Positions 32,200-39,948 of a stretch of 64,000 nt of DNA are shown here, one piece after another. This DNA is from Candidatus Curtissbacteria bacterium (GTDB lineage: Bacteria; Patescibacteria; Microgenomatia; Curtissbacterales; GWA2-41-24). The translations under genes and the position numbers were made by a program. Location: the NCBI GenBank assembly GCA_030647775.1, contig JAUSJC010000007.1, positions 53,947 to 117,946 of the forward strand. The letters are read 5' to 3'. Numbering within the stretch: the first letter of the stretch is position 1; each line of letters starts with the position of its first letter. The notes under the pieces were generated by a model. The model worked only from the letters and a program-made list of their open reading frames with translations. It did no database searches and had not been told where the DNA came from.

Positions 32200-32598
32200 C
32201 TACTCGAAAATTATGTGAAGGACTTTTTGGATGAAAGTTATAATTAGCGCGACAAGAATAATGGTAGCCAGTTGATTAAAGTGGTACGCGGGAAGGATAA
32301 GCCCGCCCACGTCGGCACCTTTAAAGTCAAAAGCTTTAATGGTGAAACCAGGGAGATAGATAGTTAGGCCATAAACGAGAATTGCATTCAAAATAAACGA
32401 GACAGACCCGAGAGTTAAAAAGTTAATTGGAAGCAGAATCAGGGAGAAGATCGGCTTTATAAAAAGCGAGAAAGCAAGAAGGGCGCCGATAATAACAGCG
32501 ATGTTTTTAGGGTCATTGCCGATAACAATTGTAGGAATAAGCTTGTAAGCACCAAAGAAGGCTGTTGAGGAAATAATTAATGCTTTTAGGTAGTGGCG
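32200..32598 (-). CDS. Phage-holin-like (PF04020 type) membrane protein
   Basis: From ATG at 32598 the 132-residue protein has four membrane helices with KPIFSLILLPINFLTLG between the second and third, the typical string of the Phage_holin_4_2/YvlD group. The name is historical; a lysis role is not implied. An earlier ATG at 32631 lies in repeat sequence. Confidence 0.8.
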   Translation of the reverse strand, partial: RHYLKALIISSTAFFGAYKLIPTIVIGNDPKNIAVIIGALLAFSLFIKPIFSLILLPINFLTLGSVSFILNAILVYGLTIYLPGFTIKAFDFKGADVGGLILPAYHFNQLATIILVALIITFIQKVLHIIFE

Positions 32599-32607
32599 CA
32601 TGGCAGG

Positions 32608-32662
32608 TGTATTTAGCGTATCAGGTAACAAGTATCATGTGTCAAGTATTGAGTGTCAAGTC
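32608..32662. repeat. GTATCA/GTGTCAAG repeat, copy 2
   Basis: GTATCAGGTAACAAGTATCA and two GTGTCAAGT units lie between uvrC and the holin-like gene. Confidence 0.5.
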
Positions 32663-33915
32663 TTTATGAAAGCCTTTGAGCGGAGTTTGCGGTGATAGGT
32701 GATGGCAAAGCGGTGGGCTTCATCACGGATTTCCTGCGCCAGCTGACGCGCCGGGCTTTCTTTGGGGAGGGAGATAGGTCGGATTTTACCCGATGTATAA
32801 ATTTCTTCTAAGCGCTTAGCAAGGGAAATGACGGTTGTTTGGTATTTATATTTGTTGAGGATTGATAATACGGCATTTAATTGTCCGCGGCCGCCGTCGA
32901 TTATCATCACATCCGGTTTAGGCCAGTTATTTTTAATGCGGCGGGCTAAGACTTCGCGCATCATTTCGTAATCGTTTGGTGTGCTGGAGAATTTAATTTT
33001 GAAGCGGCGGTACTCTCCTTTGTCGATTTTTCCATTGGTCATAACGACCATCGATCCCGTCGCGTCTGTACCGGAGATATTAGAAATGTCGTAGCACTCA
33101 ATCCTTTTAGGAAGTTTCGGGAGATTGAGCGCTCTTTGAAAATCTTTAAGCCTGGTTAACGTGAGATCGTCAACCAGGGTTGGCTGTTCCATGAATTCGC
33201 GGGGTGTATGGTAGGTTGTCATTAAATACTGCAGGTTTTCTATTTGTTTTTTGGCGGCGGCGGCATCTTCGTATTTTTGAAGCTTTGACAGGTCTTTCAT
33301 TCCGTGAACCAGGTCACGAAGCAGAGATTTGGATTTGCCGGACAGGAGCTTTTTTATCTTGACGATTGTCGAAACGTATTCTTGTTTTGTTTGGCCGTCC
33401 CTGTAAGGATAAGGGCACAAACCAAGATGGACATAAAGGCAAGGCTTCCCGGGGTTTTTGTGGACACAGTAGGGGAAAATGCGTCTTGTCATTTTTAGAA
33501 TTTCCCTCGTAGTTTTCGTGTTTGGAAAAGGACCTTTGAGAAAAATCCCCCGTACTGGTTTTTCTTTTCTGGTCGTTTGGATAAGAGGAATTTCGTCACT
33601 AGTGATTTTTATGTAGAGAGGGCTTTTATCATCTTTGGCAATTACGTTATAAAATGGTTTATTTTCGCGAATTAGCTCGGATTCCAGAAGCAACGCTTCG
33701 AATTCTGAAAAAACTTTGATGTAGTCGATGCTTGTGATGTTTTGTACCAGCTTATTGGTTTTGGGGCCAAGATCTTTGCCGACAAAGTACGACTGGGCGC
33801 GTTTTTTGATAGAGACGGATTTGCCGACGTAAATTAATTTGCCGTTTTTGTCAAAGAATTTATAAACCCCCGGCTCCTCAGGGAGTTTGGCGATTTGCCG
33901 CTTGAGACTTCCCAC
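32656..33915 (-). CDS. uvrC: Excinuclease ABC subunit C, short form
   Basis: The 419-residue protein has the N-terminal GIY-YIG nuclease (GVYKFFDKNGKLIYVGKS, about 17-34), a UVR motif (KYEDAAAAKKQIENL) and the RNase H-like second nuclease (IECYDISNISGTDATGS about 275, IDGGRGQLNAV about 345). It stops before the C-terminal helix-hairpin-helix domain present in usual 600-residue UvrC. It makes the two incisions of nucleotide excision repair with UvrA and UvrB, both encoded upstream. Confidence 0.92.
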   Translation of the reverse strand: MGSLKRQIAKLPEEPGVYKFFDKNGKLIYVGKSVSIKKRAQSYFVGKDLGPKTNKLVQNITSIDYIKVFSEFEALLLESELIRENKPFYNVIAKDDKSPLYIKITSDEIPLIQTTRKEKPVRGIFLKGPFPNTKTTREILKMTRRIFPYCVHKNPGKPCLYVHLGLCPYPYRDGQTKQEYVSTIVKIKKLLSGKSKSLLRDLVHGMKDLSKLQKYEDAAAAKKQIENLQYLMTTYHTPREFMEQPTLVDDLTLTRLKDFQRALNLPKLPKRIECYDISNISGTDATGSMVVMTNGKIDKGEYRRFKIKFSSTPNDYEMMREVLARRIKNNWPKPDVMIIDGGRGQLNAVLSILNKYKYQTTVISLAKRLEEIYTSGKIRPISLPKESPARQLAQEIRDEAHRFAITYHRKLRSKAFIKT

Positions 33916-33927
33916 GGGGGAATTTTA

Positions 33928-35844
33928 CTACAAGTGGTACTTTTTTCTGCTCCTCGCGGTTTTTTTGTAAAGAATAAGCCCGGCGGCGATGATTAAAACC
34001 GTTATGAGCATGCTCACTAAAAAGCTTTTTAGGAAAATAAGGTTATAGATGGGAAAAGCAGAAACCGGAAGAGCAATTTGGGTACCAGCATAGCTTAAAG
34101 TGAGCGTATCATTTGAGGAGCCAAAAATGGCCGGGTTTGTAAGTCTGAACTGGAAGCTTCTTTTGGCATAGGGCGGCAAAAGGGCTATTTCAACAGAATT
34201 ATCTGTCGGTTGCGGTTTTGCAATATCGGTAATCCTGCGCAGAGTATATGACGTTAGCGTAAGGGATTTTCCAAAAATTGAGGTATTGCCGGCATTTTCC
34301 AGCCTGGCTATAACAGAAACGGGAATGCCGGAAATTATTTTTTGGGGAGCACTTAGGGAAAGCTCGGGTATGACACTTGGCGTCGGAAGGTCCTGGGCAA
34401 ATTCGATGGCAATATCTTTGCCAAGATCACCGCTTCTTTTATAGCTTCCGGCAGGGTAAGGGGTTTGGGATGATACTCCCCTTTGAACGAAAGTAATATG
34501 GTTAAAATCCAGTTTTTTAAAATAATCGAGGCCGCCGGAGGTTGAACCCCACGTCGGGTCAACTTGAACCCAGCCCAGCTTATCGTCCCAATATTCGGGC
34601 CAAGCGTGCAGAACGTCACCCGGAAAAAGAGCCAGCGAAAGAGGCCTTAGGCGCTCGTTTTGCGTATAGGCATAACCTTCAACTTCGCGGGCGGGAATAC
34701 CTGCCGCCCTGGCGATAGCGATGAAAAGGTCCGTAAATTCTGTACAGATGGCATCATTAGGACTGGCGGCCGCCGCGGCAGCCCCTTTTCTTTCAACCCT
34801 TGTTTGCTTCAGGCGGTCCTCATTGTAGCTTAAGTATGTTGTGACGAAGTTATAAATTGCCTGCGGGTTTTTGAGCTCTTGAGCCTTTTTTTTAATGAAT
34901 GCTGAATCTGTTTCCCAGTATTTTTGTTTTGTTGTATAAAGTTCCCTGTCGCTTTGGCCCAGAGGAGAGTAGATATTCCTGAAGGGCCTGCTAAAAACTT
35001 CTACGAAGCCCGTAGCCGTGACATCAATCTTTTGGTGCGATGAAAGTTTGTAAAGAGCCAGGAAGTTATTATCTTTGTCGACAATGACATCACGCGGTGC
35101 GGGGTCCAGTTTCTGGATGACAATTTTTTGATAATTGTTATCCGGCGGCAGGGCGATTTCCCGCATTTGGCTTGTCAAATTATTATTTTCAAGGTGGTAG
35201 TTCAGGGTAAAGGAAAAAACCTGTTTTTCGCCGAAAGATATGGCAATGCCTGATTCAACCAGTTGATCTTTGCCAAAGGTGAAGGATTGACGAATCCCAA
35301 CCTTCTCGCTTGTAAGCGGTGACGGGACCGCAAAAGCAATTTGCCCAAAGGATATGGGGGTCGAAACCGCAGCGCTGTAATCGGTTATATCGGCCGAGCG
35401 GGCGAGGCGCGGAATTGAAACTTCCCAAATCTGGCCGGATTTGGAGGCAAGTTCACCCGAGGTATACGTAAGGGTCCAGGGGAGGGTTTTTTCGATACCA
35501 ATGACCTTTTGGTTAAATTTAACGCTGATTGTGGTCAAGTTGTTTTCGAATTTCGCCTCTGTTTCCAATGGACCCGTTGCATCCTGGGCTTTGACGTTTT
35601 CTACTTTGGTCGAGCCGATTTTCAGTTCAAATTTATCGGCGTAATAATTGGAAGTTTTATTTTTTAAGACTATTTGTTGGGTAACTTGGGTTTTGCCCGT
35701 TTCGTCGACATCGTACTCGACCTTGTAAGTTGTTCCAAATTCGCCGGCGGCGTGAGTGACGGGAGTGAATAGTGCGTAGTGCACAGTGATTAGTGAGAGG
35801 AGGACGAAAGCGGCAAGACAAAAGCGAACAAGAAAACGCATCAA
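33928..35844 (-). CDS. Secreted/membrane transglutaminase-like protein
   Basis: The 638-residue protein has a signal peptide, an N-terminal beta-rich region, a transglutaminase-like core with the catalytic Cys in DAICTEFTDLF, His in LHAWPEYW and Asp in VDPTWG (about residues 365-430), a C-terminal beta domain and a final membrane helix with a basic tail. The core may act as a protease or amide-crosslinking enzyme outside the membrane. The signal-peptide codons overlap a low-complexity repeat. Confidence 0.85.
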   Translation of the reverse strand: MMRFLVRFCLAAFVLLSLITVHYALFTPVTHAAGEFGTTYKVEYDVDETGKTQVTQQIVLKNKTSNYYADKFELKIGSTKVENVKAQDATGPLETEAKFENNLTTISVKFNQKVIGIEKTLPWTLTYTSGELASKSGQIWEVSIPRLARSADITDYSAAVSTPISFGQIAFAVPSPLTSEKVGIRQSFTFGKDQLVESGIAISFGEKQVFSFTLNYHLENNNLTSQMREIALPPDNNYQKIVIQKLDPAPRDVIVDKDNNFLALYKLSSHQKIDVTATGFVEVFSRPFRNIYSPLGQSDRELYTTKQKYWETDSAFIKKKAQELKNPQAIYNFVTTYLSYNEDRLKQTRVERKGAAAAAASPNDAICTEFTDLFIAIARAAGIPAREVEGYAYTQNERLRPLSLALFPGDVLHAWPEYWDDKLGWVQVDPTWGSTSGGLDYFKKLDFNHITFVQRGVSSQTPYPAGSYKRSGDLGKDIAIEFAQDLPTPSVIPELSLSAPQKIISGIPVSVIARLENAGNTSIFGKSLTLTSYTLRRITDIAKPQPTDNSVEIALLPPYAKRSFQFRLTNPAIFGSSNDTLTLSYAGTQIALPVSAFPIYNLIFLKSFLVSMLITVLIIAAGLILYKKTARSRKKYHL

Positions 35845-35894
35845 GAACTAGTGTCAGGTATAAGAGAGCTTATTGTCAACTCCGTTGATAAGCA

Positions 35895-35911
35895 CGTATC
35901 AGGTGTCAAGT
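35895..35911. repeat. GTATCAGGTGTCAAGT repeat, copy 3
   Basis: CGTATCAGGTGTCAAGT lies upstream of the transglutaminase gene and next to the composite repeat at 35923. Confidence 0.5.
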
Positions 35912-35922
35912 CCGCCCACTAT

Positions 35923-36017
35923 TGTCATCCTGAATTTATTTCAGGATCTTGGTGAAGATGCTGAAATATACAGTGCCATGCGCCCTCGCTTCGCTCGGGG
36001 CTAGAGTTCAGCATGAC
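35923..36017. repeat. Composite GTCATCCTGAA/ATATACAGTGCC repeat, copy A
   Basis: GTCATCCTGAA...TTCAGGATC is followed by GATGCTGAA, then ATATACAGTGCCATGCGCCC, a hairpin CTCGCTTCGCTCGGGG, and TTCAGCATGAC. The first and last parts are inverted relative to each other. A close copy lies at 38979-39076 and a part at 53264-53329. The two full copies flank uvrA. Confidence 0.8.
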
Positions 36018-36027
36018 ATTTATGGTT

Positions 36028-38967
36028 TTATAATTCCCTTGCTAAAAATTGTCCGGTGTAGGAGGTTTTGATTTTACTAACTTCTTTAGGTGTACCGACA
36101 GCGATGACCTGACCGCCGCCATCGCCGCCTTCGGGGCCAAGGTCGATTATCCAATCGGTGTTTTTAATGACATCCAAGTTGTGCTCTATGATTACCACCG
36201 TGTTCCCCTGCCCGACCAAACGTTTGAGGATTAAAAGTAAGCGTTCGATATCGGCAAAGTGCAAACCCGTTGTCGGTTCATCCAGAATATACATTGTGCG
36301 GCCTGTGGCGCGTTTAGAAAGCTCTGTTGCCAGCTTTACCCTTTGGGCTTCACCGCCGGATAAAGTCGGGGCCGGCTGACCAAGGTGGATATATCCCAGA
36401 CCGACGTCATAAATTGTTTCCAGTTTTATTTTAATTTGTGGAATGTTTTCGAAAAAACGTAAGGATTCCTCGACGGTCATATCCAAAACTTCAGAAATAT
36501 TCTTGTTTTTATAATGGATTTCTAATGCCTCTTCGTTGTACCTTTTACCGCTGCAAACTTCACAGTCGACATAGACGTCGGGGAGAAACTGCATTTCAAT
36601 TTTAACCTGGCCTTCTCCCTCGCAGGCTTCACAGCGGCCGCCCTTAACGTTGAAAGAGAATCGGCCGGGTTTATAACCCCTAATTCTTGCGTCCGTTGTT
36701 TGGGCAAAAAGCTCGCGGATATGGGTAAAGGCGCCGGTATAAGTTGCCGGGTTAGAACGGGGTGTCCTGCCGATTGGAGACTGGTCGATTAAGATAACTT
36801 TGTCCAGGTTTTCGGCGCCCCTTATTAAATCGTGCTGTCCGGCTTTTTGGCGGGAGCGAAAGATTTCCGTGGCAAGGGCATTATAAAGGATGTCGTGAAT
36901 CAGGGTTGATTTGCCGGAGCCGGAGACACCGGTGATACAAATAAACTTGCCCAGCGGAAATTCGACGTCTATATTTTTCAAATTATGTTCGGTAGCACCA
37001 ATGATTGTTAAGGTCTGATCAGCGCCTATATTGTTCGAGCGATAGCGAGAACTAAAAGTAGGTAGTTCTCGATTCGCTCCGCTCCCTCGAACAATATCGG
37101 CAGATGTAACTTCTACTTTTTTCTTCCCCGAAAGGTATTTGCCGGTAATCGATGCCGGGTTTTTCATAATTTGTGCCGGAGTGCCCTGGGCAATAATTTT
37201 ACCGCCGTGTTCCCCCGCCGCGGGTCCAAAATCCAGGATCTCATCCGACTCCATCATCATTTCCCTATCATGCTCAACAACTATAACGGTGTTCTGGAGG
37301 TCCCTTAAGCGTTTTAAAGTGTTAATAAGCCGGATATTGTCCCTTTGGTGGAGACCGATAGACGGCTCGTCCAGAACATAGAGAACGCCGGAAAGGCCCG
37401 AACCGATTTGGGAAGCAAGACGAATCCTCTGGGCTTCACCGCCGGCTAAGGTATTGGCAGTTCTGGAAATGGTTAGGTAATCTAAGCCGACATCAACCAG
37501 AAACTGCACCCTGGCGATTAATTCTTTAAAAATGGGTTTGGCGACAATTTTTTCCCTTTCGGATAATTTGTCTTCGCTAGTGGATAAGTCTTTTAGCCAG
37601 ATGCTTAAATTGGTGATGGAAAGATCCGTAACTTGGGCAATGGAATTTTTGTCAATGCTGACGGAAAGCGCTTCCGGTTTAAGCCGCGCGCCGCGACAGG
37701 CATCGCAAATATCAATCCTCATAAACTTTTCCGATTCTTTGCGCACAAAATCGGATTCTGTTTCACCGTATTTTCGCTCGAGTTGCGGGATTACACCTTC
37801 ATACTGGGTATCCCAGGTAACGACTTTGCCAAAACGGTTGGGGCCTTTAACACGATAAACTTGATCTTTGTCCCCATAAAGAATTAACTTCCTTTCGTCA
37901 TCTGAAAGTTCGCCGACAGATTTATTGATATCGATTGCGTTTTCGCGGCAGACAGTTTCCAGAACGCGCCACGACCACGAATCGCTTTGGACCAGACGGG
38001 CCCATGGCAGGATGGCGCCTTCGGCGATTGTTAGGTTTTTGTTAAAGACAAGATCCGGATCAACTTTGCGCAGAGTTCCAAGACCACTACAAAGCTCACA
38101 GGCGCCGTGAGGAGAATTGAAAGAGAAAAATCGCGGTTCGATTTCAGGAAGAGATATGTTGTCAACCGGGCAAGCAAATTTTTCGGAAAAAAGGTGGTCT
38201 TTTAATTCCTTTGGATAAGCGGGTATATCAAAAGATTTATCCAGGATTTCGGAAATAATGAGGCTGCCTTCACCGAGCTTTAGGGCCTGTTCGACAGACT
38301 GGGAGAGACGGCTTTTGTCACTGGGTAAAACCAGTCTATCGATGACTGCTTCTATTGAATGCTTATTGGTTTTAATAAGAACAAAGTCCTCGTCGTTATC
38401 CTTAACCTGGCCATCGACTCTGCTATAGGTGTAACCTTTTTTCACCAGATCGCGGAAAAGATCTTTGAACTCCCCTTTCCTGTCTTTAACTACCGGTGCC
38501 AGAATTAAAACACGGGTACCCGGGCCTTTTTTATCGGTAGCGAGTTTTTGGATTTCATCGACTATTTGTTCTTTAGATCTATGAGAAATTTCGCGGCCGC
38601 AGGTTGGACAATGCGGATGGCCGACTCTGGCAAAAAGTAAACGCAAGTAATCGTAAATTTCAGTAACCGTACCAACTGTGGAGCGCGGGTTGTGGGAAGC
38701 GGCTTTTTGGTCAATGGAAATGGCAGGTGATAAGCCTTCTATAGAATCGACGTCCGGTTTATCCATGACTCCGAGGAACTGGCGGGCGTAAGATGCCAGT
38801 GATTCGACATAACGGCGCTGGCCTTCGGCGTAAATTGTGTCAAACGCCAGAGATGATTTGCCTGAACCGGAAATACCGGTAAAAACCACTAACTTATTCT
38901 TGGGAATCTCAACCGAGACGTTTTTTAAATTATGCTCGCGGGCACCTTTGATAATGAGTTTATCCAT
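36028..38967 (-). CDS. uvrA: Excinuclease ABC subunit A
   Basis: The 979-residue damage sensor has two ABC ATPase halves: Walker A GISGSGKSS near residue 31 and GVSGSGKST near 675, two signature regions (LAGGEAQRIRLA and LSGGEAQRVKLA), and zinc modules with CPTC, CELC, CEAC and CEVC pairs. It loads UvrB on damaged DNA. An extra stretch of about 24 residues between the halves (SADIVRGSGANRELP...) is encoded by a 70-bp palindrome at 37028-37097. Confidence 0.96.
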   Translation of the reverse strand: MDKLIIKGAREHNLKNVSVEIPKNKLVVFTGISGSGKSSLAFDTIYAEGQRRYVESLASYARQFLGVMDKPDVDSIEGLSPAISIDQKAASHNPRSTVGTVTEIYDYLRLLFARVGHPHCPTCGREISHRSKEQIVDEIQKLATDKKGPGTRVLILAPVVKDRKGEFKDLFRDLVKKGYTYSRVDGQVKDNDEDFVLIKTNKHSIEAVIDRLVLPSDKSRLSQSVEQALKLGEGSLIISEILDKSFDIPAYPKELKDHLFSEKFACPVDNISLPEIEPRFFSFNSPHGACELCSGLGTLRKVDPDLVFNKNLTIAEGAILPWARLVQSDSWSWRVLETVCRENAIDINKSVGELSDDERKLILYGDKDQVYRVKGPNRFGKVVTWDTQYEGVIPQLERKYGETESDFVRKESEKFMRIDICDACRGARLKPEALSVSIDKNSIAQVTDLSITNLSIWLKDLSTSEDKLSEREKIVAKPIFKELIARVQFLVDVGLDYLTISRTANTLAGGEAQRIRLASQIGSGLSGVLYVLDEPSIGLHQRDNIRLINTLKRLRDLQNTVIVVEHDREMMMESDEILDFGPAAGEHGGKIIAQGTPAQIMKNPASITGKYLSGKKKVEVTSADIVRGSGANRELPTFSSRYRSNNIGADQTLTIIGATEHNLKNIDVEFPLGKFICITGVSGSGKSTLIHDILYNALATEIFRSRQKAGQHDLIRGAENLDKVILIDQSPIGRTPRSNPATYTGAFTHIRELFAQTTDARIRGYKPGRFSFNVKGGRCEACEGEGQVKIEMQFLPDVYVDCEVCSGKRYNEEALEIHYKNKNISEVLDMTVEESLRFFENIPQIKIKLETIYDVGLGYIHLGQPAPTLSGGEAQRVKLATELSKRATGRTMYILDEPTTGLHFADIERLLLILKRLVGQGNTVVIIEHNLDVIKNTDWIIDLGPEGGDGGGQVIAVGTPKEVSKIKTSYTGQFLAREL
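37028..37097. repeat. Palindromic element inside uvrA
   Basis: Arms ATATTGTTCGAG (37028-37039) and CTCGAACAATAT (37086-37097) enclose AGCGAGAACT and AGTTCTCG arms. The reading frame of uvrA stays open through it. A related half (ATTGTTCGAACGAAGTGAGA) lies in the gap at 32158-32190. Confidence 0.85.
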
Positions 38968-38978
38968 GATTGATTTGT

Positions 38979-39076
38979 GTCATCCTGAACTCGTTTCAGG
39001 ATCTCTTTTGCGTTAGATGCCGAAATATACAGTGCCATGCGCCCTTGCTTCGCTCGGAGCTAAAGTTCGGCATGAC
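38979..39076. repeat. Composite GTCATCCTGAA/ATATACAGTGCC repeat, copy B
   Basis: Same build as copy A: GTCATCCTGAACTCGTTTCA, ATATACAGTGCCATGCGCCC, hairpin around CTTCGCTCGG, and TTCGGCATGAC. It lies upstream of uvrA and close to the RAYT gene. Confidence 0.8.
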
Positions 39077-39130
39077 GAAGTGCAAAGCGAATCTACAATT
39101 CTAGCACCAAATACAATATTTGGGCAAGAG

Positions 39131-39181
39131 TTATTGCTGTGAATTTACTTTGACCGCTTGGATTTGGTCGCGGAGGATGGC
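39131..39181 (-). pseudogene. Displaced original 3' end of uvrB
   Basis: The minus strand encodes AAILRDQI, as in the last helix of UvrB, followed by a different end (QAVKVNSQQ and TAA). The 21 bases 39161-39181 equal 39970-39990 in uvrB. It marks the far side of the RAYT insertion. Confidence 0.8.
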
Positions 39182-39200
39182 TGCCTGGCTAATGCAGTGG

Positions 39201-39911
39201 CTAATGCAGGTCCGACCTGTTTAGCTTTTGTTTGCTCTCCTTCTCTTCAAATTCCAAAGTTAATTCTGCCAGAACTTCTGCGGAATTAATCTGGTAATCT
39301 TCCACAAAACTCTTGTACGATGAATTGTTTTGCAAGAAGGCTGTTTTTGCAATATTGAAGAAAGCAAGTATTTCTTCCGGGTGGATCCATGTAGTGTTTC
39401 TGGATCCTAAATATTCACCATAGCTAGAATAAGGATATGACAACAGGTCGGACCTGTTTTGATCGTCTAATGTGGCAATACCAGCCGGGTTTAAATGAAT
39501 ATACCGAGTTAGGTGAAGTAAGTAGGAATCTTCGGTTACAAGAACTCCTTTATATTTTCCTTGAAAAAGTGGCCCTACTCTTTCGTGACGTTCGTTAAAG
39601 TACTTTGTGTAAGCATTACCAATTCTTCTCATAAAACCGACTATCCCGTACTTAGTATTCTGTTTAAGCAATAAATGAAAATGGTTCGGCATTAAGGCAT
39701 AGCAAATAAGTTGTACTTCTTCGAAGATCTTCGATTGTCTTACAGGTCGGACCTGTTTGGGCGTAGGTGGTAGTAAATAGCTTTTAAGGTATGAGAGGAA
39801 AATTTTGTAATCCATTTCGTCGTCAAAAACTATTCGTTTATCTACTCCACGGTTGTACACGTGATAAAAACCACCCTCTAAGTATTGTTTGACGGAGTTT
39901 TTCGAAGGCAT
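39201..39911 (-). CDS. REP-associated tyrosine transposase-like protein (Y1/RAYT)
   Basis: ATG at 39909-39911 gives 236 residues beginning MPSKNSVKQYLEGGFYHVYN. The Y1 transposase core is clear: NRGVDKRIVF, PNHFHLLLKQ (HUH metal site), and the catalytic Tyr in NAYTKYFNERH; LFQGKYKG and YIHLNPA follow. The enzyme class cuts hairpin-marked single strands. Four copies of CAGGTC(C/G)GACCTG lie in and around the gene at 39207, 39444, 39743 and 39936, two of them coding for NRSDL or QVRPV. The unit sits between 21-bp direct copies of the uvrB end. Confidence 0.9.
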   Translation of the reverse strand: MPSKNSVKQYLEGGFYHVYNRGVDKRIVFDDEMDYKIFLSYLKSYLLPPTPKQVRPVRQSKIFEEVQLICYALMPNHFHLLLKQNTKYGIVGFMRRIGNAYTKYFNERHERVGPLFQGKYKGVLVTEDSYLLHLTRYIHLNPAGIATLDDQNRSDLLSYPYSSYGEYLGSRNTTWIHPEEILAFFNIAKTAFLQNNSSYKSFVEDYQINSAEVLAELTLEFEEKESKQKLNRSDLH

Positions 39912-39948
39912 GCAGAATATAATAATACACCAAAGCAGGTCGGACCTG
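39207..39948. mobile_element. RAYT unit with four 13-bp palindromes
   Basis: Palindromes at 39207-39219, 39444-39456, 39743-39755 and 39936-39948 mark both ends and the interior. The left side also has a 12-base tandem (TGGCTAATGCAG twice, from 39186). The 21-bp direct repeats at 39161-39181 and 39970-39990 bound the inserted DNA. Confidence 0.78.
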
